A program made the translations under genes and the position numbers. Of a stretch of DNA of 17,247 bases, positions 14,382 to 17,247 are shown piece after piece. Position 1 is the first letter of the stretch. Each line of letters opens with the position of its first letter. The stretch lies in NCBI GenBank assembly GCA_041666425.1, contig JBAYHA010000019.1, positions 1 through 17,247 on the forward strand. Reading direction: 5' to 3'. This DNA is from JBAYHA01 sp041666425. GTDB lineage: Bacteria; Patescibacteriota; Patescibacteriia; UBA11705; JABHMO01. The notes beneath the pieces are model-generated. The model did not search any database. It was not told where the DNA came from and saw nothing but the letters and a program-made list of their open reading frames with translations.

Positions 14382-15128
14382 TTAAAATACTTTTTTGAAA
14401 ACATTTTCAATAATTAAAAGTGCTTGCTGTAATTTTTCTTGATTGATTCTAATTTCGTGATTTATTTCCAACTGCAAAGCAAAATCATCACGACCGCCAT
14501 TTTTATGAAATTGAATGGCCACGCGACGACTCCATGCCGGAAAAACACCAACACCAACAGCCTTGGTCGAGTCAAAATTATTAATCTCCTCGACAAAACA
14601 GTTCTTTAACTTTTTTAAAATACTAATTGGCATTGTTGGTACACCGGAAACACTAAACGGCACAGCCGAAGTTCCTCGAAATTTATTCTGATGATCTTTT
14701 TTTGCCCGAAGCCCAACCCCCAAGTCAAAAAGATATTTATCACTATTCATGCCGTGGAGATAAACAACCACCGCTTTGCCCCATGGACTTTTTTGCTTTG
14801 CCAAATTACAAAGTTCGGAAATATCCGCGAAAAACTTTTTCATGGCCGGATTTTTTTTTGCCCAAAGATATTTGTTATTTTTTTTGCTCCAACTCAAACG
14901 ATTGAAATCTTCCACTCTTTCGGGATATTTTTGCGAACGACTATTGGACTGTTTAAAAAATCGTCGGTTGACAACAAAAGAACCCGCAAAAATTCTGGCT
15001 AATTTTATCGCCAAAAAAGCTGTCTTCAAATCATCCCCGCCGGCATGCGGTGCTACAAAAACAAAATGACTCTGCCCTTGTCCGCAGTAGCCATAATCAG
15101 TTTTATTCTTAATAATTTTTGTGGTCAT
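14382..15128 (-). CDS. N-formylglutamate amidohydrolase-like protein (divergent)
   Basis: A 248-aa soluble protein with the motif order of the N-formylglutamate amidohydrolase (FGase/HutG) family, metal-dependent enzymes that hydrolyse amide bonds: PHAGGDD (27-33), VVNRRF (52-57), EDFNR (73-77, as the family DxNR), YLHGM (123-127, where the family has a DLH-type motif), DLGVG (135-139) and ALQLEIN (217-223). The match is by motif order, not strong identity, so specificity is unknown. I prefer the ATG at 15128: it lies 8 nt after the ruvC stop, whereas the in-frame ATG at 15185 would overlap ruvC by 49 nt. No Shine-Dalgarno. The neighbouring RimK-like ligase suggests it trims or de-blocks a glutamyl or peptide product (inference). 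Confidence 0.6.
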   Translation of the reverse strand: MTTKIIKNKTDYGYCGQGQSHFVFVAPHAGGDDLKTAFLAIKLARIFAGSFVVNRRFFKQSNSRSQKYPERVEDFNRLSWSKKNNKYLWAKKNPAMKKFFADISELCNLAKQKSPWGKAVVVYLHGMNSDKYLFDLGVGLRAKKDHQNKFRGTSAVPFSVSGVPTMPISILKKLKNCFVEEINNFDSTKAVGVGVFPAWSRRVAIQFHKNGGRDDFALQLEINHEIRINQEKLQQALLIIENVFKKVF

Positions 15129-15136
15129 AATAAATA

Positions 15137-15667
15137 CTAATGTTTTTTTGCTAATAACATCAGGCGATAACTTCCCGAAGCACAAATGGCAATCGCCAAA
15201 GCGTCAGCAGAATCATCGGGCTTCGGAATTTCTTGTAAATTCAATAATGTCTTAACCATTTTTTGCACTTGCATTTTGTCAGCTCGTCCATAACAAGCAA
15301 TGGCTTGTTTTACTTGCAATGGAGTAAATTCCATAATTTCACATCCGGACTCCGCTGCCGCCAAAATTAACGCGCCACGCGCTTGTGCCACCTTGATTGC
15401 GGTTGTGACATTTTTAAAAAAGAAAAGTTCTTCAATCGCCACCACCGTCGGCTTGTATTTTCTAATTAATTTTTTTATATCGCAAGAAAGAAACAACAAT
15501 CTGGCGCTAAAATCACAATCAGCCGGCGTTTCGATAACTCCATAATCCAAGCATTTTATTTTTGGACCATCTACAGAAATAATACCAAATCCGGTACGGC
15601 CATAACCGGGATCAATTCCGAGAAAAACTCCCGGAGTTTGTAAAGTTTTAAAGTTTGTAAAGTTCAT
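15137..15667 (-). CDS. ruvC: Crossover junction endodeoxyribonuclease RuvC
   Basis: Holliday junction resolvase: a dimeric Mg-dependent nuclease that cuts four-way junctions in recombinational repair, normally with RuvAB (not in this window). At 176 aa it is close to the E. coli length. The catalytic acidic residues are in place: Asp19 in GIDPG, Glu79 in AIEELFF, and Asp152 and Asp155 in the DDSADALAIA motif. The ATG at 15667 is preferred; starting upstream at 15739 would add 24 hydrophobic residues unknown in RuvC. Residues 1-11 (MNFTNFKTLQT) precede the usual N-terminus and are encoded by a 9-bp-period repeat. Lies downstream of yebC, a widely conserved pairing, and 8 nt before the amidohydrolase-like gene. 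No Shine-Dalgarno. Confidence 0.93.
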   Translation of the reverse strand: MNFTNFKTLQTPGVFLGIDPGYGRTGFGIISVDGPKIKCLDYGVIETPADCDFSARLLFLSCDIKKLIRKYKPTVVAIEELFFFKNVTTAIKVAQARGALILAAAESGCEIMEFTPLQVKQAIACYGRADKMQVQKMVKTLLNLQEIPKPDDSADALAIAICASGSYRLMLLAKKH

Positions 15668-15677
15668 AAAGTTATAA
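15635..15677. repeat. 8-9-bp tandem repeat (AGTTTGTAA type) across the ruvC start
   Basis: Units: AGTTTGTAA (15635-15643), AGTTTTAA (15644-15651), AGTTTGTAA (15652-15660), AGTTCATAA (15661-15669), AGTTATAA (15670-15677). The ruvC start codon is the CAT (ATG on the - strand) inside the fourth unit. Inverted relatives (AACTTTATA) flank the hairpin repeat at 15771-15827. Confidence 0.75.
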
Positions 15678-15743
15678 CGTATAATAAGTATAACAAGTAG
15701 AATAGGTGTTATTAAAAGCATTAGTAATTTCGTAGTCAAAGTT

Positions 15744-15769
15744 TTTTGACATCAAATTTTGACATCAAA
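15744..15769. repeat. Perfect 13-bp tandem duplication
   Basis: TTTTGACATCAAA occurs twice back to back (15744-15756, 15757-15769). Each copy holds a short inverted repeat, TTTGA/TCAAA around a 2-bp centre. It lies in the 154-base gap between yebC and the chosen ruvC start; no promoter can be assigned confidently. Confidence 0.8.
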
Positions 15770-15786
15770 TTACTTTATGAACTTTT

Positions 15787-15810
15787 CCCGAAGGGATCAC
15801 TTCGCGATAA
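15787..15810. repeat. Double-hairpin repeat, copy 2
   Basis: CCCGAAGGG (15787-15795) plus ATCACTTCGCGAT (15796-15808) and AA. Relative to copy 1 (13390-13413), the outer pair of the first hairpin changes G-C to C-G. In the second hairpin an A-T pair becomes a G-U wobble when read as - strand RNA. It sits in AACTTTATA-type repeats just after the yebC stop. Confidence 0.75.
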
Positions 15811-15821
15811 CTTTATAAACT

Positions 15822-16541
15822 TTATACTTCAAGATTACTATAAACATCATTGATATCCTCATTTTCTTCCAACAATGTTAACATTTTTTCGACTGAGGCT
15901 TTGTCGTCATCGGAAAGTTTTACCTTTTCTTTGGCAAGCCATTCCACTTCTGAATAACTTGGTTTGATATTTTTTGTTTCCAAAAACTTCTTTATTTTTT
16001 CAAAATCAGTAAACCCACAAAAAACGGTCAAACCGCCTTCTTCCTCAACAACATCCTCAGCCCCATTTTCCAAAAATTCCATAATCAAAGAATCTTTGTC
16101 TTTTACTTCGATTGATTCAATTCTGATAACTCCTTGGTGATTAAACATCCATTGCACGGAATTTTGTCCGCCCAGCGAACCGCCAAATTTGGTCAGAATG
16201 GATTTTACTTCCGGCGTGGTGCGATTTTTTTTGTCAGTAACGCCTTCAATAATTAACGCCACGCCATGCCCGCCATAAGCTTCGTAAAAAACACCTTCAT
16301 AAGTTAAACCTTCGATTTCACCGGTTCCCCGCTTGATCGCTTTTTCAATATTATCCTTTGGCATGTTTGCTTCCTTGGCTTTGTCCACGGCCATACGTAA
16401 AGAAAAATTTGTTTCAATATCTCCGTTTTTCTTGGCCGAGAGACTGATATTTTTGCTAAGTTTTGTGAACAAATGTCCGCGCTTGGCATCGGTAGCTTCT
16501 TTTTGGCGATGGGTTGTTTCCCACTTGCTGTGTCCGCTCAT
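15822..16541 (-). CDS. yebC: YebC/PmpR/TACO1 family protein
   Basis: YebC-family protein (239 aa, the usual length). Members were annotated as transcription regulators; bacterial YebC and mitochondrial TACO1 have since been linked to helping ribosomes through difficult stretches such as polyproline. The N-terminus MSGHSKW with DAKRG (18-23) and FTKL (25-28) is the family signature. The middle has NMPKDNIEKAIKRGTG and EAYGGHGVALIIE, and the C-terminal domain ends acidic (LLEENEDINDVYSNLEV). A small departure is ETTHRQKEA where most members have an NIKHRK-like segment. Located just upstream of ruvC as in many bacteria; probably first gene of the long - strand transcript. No Shine-Dalgarno before ATG 16541. 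The stop lies within AACTTTATA repeats. Confidence 0.95.
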   Translation of the reverse strand: MSGHSKWETTHRQKEATDAKRGHLFTKLSKNISLSAKKNGDIETNFSLRMAVDKAKEANMPKDNIEKAIKRGTGEIEGLTYEGVFYEAYGGHGVALIIEGVTDKKNRTTPEVKSILTKFGGSLGGQNSVQWMFNHQGVIRIESIEVKDKDSLIMEFLENGAEDVVEEEGGLTVFCGFTDFEKIKKFLETKNIKPSYSEVEWLAKEKVKLSDDDKASVEKMLTLLEENEDINDVYSNLEV

Positions 16542-16631
16542 ATTTTTTCATTTATTTTTGGCAAATTTTAAATCAAAAATCATTGTAAATATAACAGAAA
16601 AGAAGATAAATTTCAAGGGCTGAATAAAGAG

Positions 16632-16675
16632 CTACTAATCTGCGAATAATTAAGCTTCGAATGCTACGAATAATC
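16632..16675. repeat. Degenerate copy of the CTACGAATA repeat family
   Basis: CTACTAATCTGCGAATAATT followed by AAGCTTCGAATGCTACGAAT matches the 33-bp units at 8344-8442. It is a single, partly scrambled copy in the 284-base gap between yebC and the isomerase gene. Confidence 0.7.
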
Positions 16676-16699
16676 ACTGTTCTCTTGTTTCTTTGTTTC

Positions 16700-16755
16700 A
16701 TTGCTCAGTTGCTTCATTGCTCAGTTGATCGGTTGGTCTGTTGATACGTTGTCTT
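16700..16755. repeat. Degenerate 8-bp tandem repeat GTTGNTCN, second locus
   Basis: Seven adjoining 8-mers: ATTGCTCA, GTTGCTTC, ATTGCTCA, GTTGATCG, GTTGGTCT, GTTGATAC, GTTGTCTT (16700-16755). Same family and period as 5205-5251. The rest of the gap to 16825 is AT-rich; I see no convincing promoter or Shine-Dalgarno there. Confidence 0.75.
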
Positions 16756-16825
16756 GTGTATAACTTAATTGCATATTTATATCACATTTGATAAGTTTAA
16801 ATTAAGAAAAAAGTTTTTCTAAAAT

Positions 16826-17247
16826 ATGAAAAACAAAAATAAAAATTTGGATCCGCAAAACATTCTTGAAGTGATCAAAAATTTACCGACACAAATTCTC
16901 ATCGCTCAGAATTCCCCAAAAATAAAATTACAATCTCCGCATCTTTTCATCGGCGCCATGGGTGGATCGGCTTTCCCTGTTGATATTTTGCGCGCTTTTC
17001 TGGACGAAACAAAACACAACCAAAAATTGCAAACCGGTTTAGTTCGAGATTATAATATTCCAACAGGATTAACGGCAGATTACTGCGGAATTTTTATCAG
17101 CTATTCAGGAAATACGGCAGAGACAATTTCTCTTTTGCACCAAGCAGAAAAGAAAAAACTAAAACAGATTATTATTATCGCCCATGACGGAGAGTTGACC
17201 GAGATCGCCAAGAAAAAAAATTACCCACTCATCCAAATCCCCGATTA
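16826..17247 (+). CDS. Bifunctional phosphoglucose/phosphomannose isomerase, 5' part
   Basis: First 140 codons of a gene that leaves the window. The product looks like the SIS-domain isomerase family that interconverts fructose-6-phosphate with glucose-6-phosphate and mannose-6-phosphate, common in archaea and CPR bacteria. Visible: FIGAMGGSAFP (41-51), matching the family GMGGSG-type phosphate-binding loop; SYSGNTAET (92-100), the hallmark SYSGNTEET with Ala for one Glu; then KQIIIIAHDGELTEIAKKK and PLIQIPD, matching the substrate-loop order of the family. The start ATG 16826 is the first in frame; no Shine-Dalgarno, and A/T-rich sequence precedes it. It would feed glycolysis and sugar-nucleotide synthesis. 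The catalytic C-terminal half is not in the window. Confidence 0.85.
   Translation, partial: MKNKNKNLDPQNILEVIKNLPTQILIAQNSPKIKLQSPHLFIGAMGGSAFPVDILRAFLDETKHNQKLQTGLVRDYNIPTGLTADYCGIFISYSGNTAETISLLHQAEKKKLKQIIIIAHDGELTEIAKKKNYPLIQIPD

Noticed and set aside
15129..15185. Upstream start of the amidohydrolase-like gene
   Set aside because: It would overlap the ruvC coding end by 49 nt; ATG 15128 gives a normal 8-nt gap and loses no recognised motif.
15668..15739. N-terminal extension of ruvC to ATG 15739
   Set aside because: It would add 24 hydrophobic residues, a membrane anchor not known in RuvC; the sequence is repeat-rich intergenic DNA.

Overview
The window is an AT-rich bacterial chromosome segment that looks like a member of the Candidate Phyla Radiation (Patescibacteria), Parcubacteria-like. 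The signs are: nearly every recognised gene lacks a Shine-Dalgarno sequence; SMC has short arms; there is an archaeal-type bifunctional phosphoglucose/phosphomannose isomerase; and almost every intergenic gap carries short palindromic or degenerate tandem repeats. TGA serves as a stop (12604-12606) and no long gene needs TGA read-through, so the code is the standard bacterial one, not the TGA=Gly code of Gracilibacteria/SR1. The lineage is inferred from content; there is no marker RNA here.

Layout. 1-981 (+): the C-terminal part of a DUF2207 membrane protein, cut by the window edge. 982-1245: a palindromic element and a terminator. 1246-2209 (-): two overlapping unknown genes with a good promoter and strong Shine-Dalgarno sites, unlike everything around them. 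2210-2511: their promoter, another palindromic element, and a TATAAT box almost touching the next start. 2512-5034 (+): a P3-type cation-pumping P-type ATPase. 5035-5236: paired palindromes, a terminator and an 8-bp-period repeat that runs into the end of smc. 5237-8311 (-): smc. 8312-8787: a large inverted array of 31-33-bp units, a possible 29-codon ORF on the + strand, and a bidirectional terminator.

From 16541 down to 8788 all genes lie on the - strand in close order: yebC, ruvC, a divergent N-formylglutamate-amidohydrolase-like protein, a RimK-type ATP-grasp ligase, a degenerate ATP-grasp homologue, a cyanophycin-synthetase-like ATP-grasp ligase, and a class A penicillin-binding protein (PBP1A) with Ig-like C-terminal domains. 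yebC-ruvC is a classic pairing. The five genes after them are the most interesting part. Two apparently intact peptide-bond-forming ligases, a catalytically dead-looking relative joined by an ATGA overlap to one of them, and a putative amidohydrolase lead within 4 nt into the peptidoglycan polymerase. This suggests, as inference, a pathway that builds or edits a peptide or amino-acid appendage linked to the cell envelope. At the right edge (16826 on, +) the phosphosugar isomerase gene begins and leaves the window.

The other recurring theme is repeats at gene borders. The ruvC start codon and first 11 codons lie in a 9-bp-period repeat, the last codons of smc lie in an 8-bp-period repeat, and two copies of a double-hairpin repeat differ by pairing-preserving changes.
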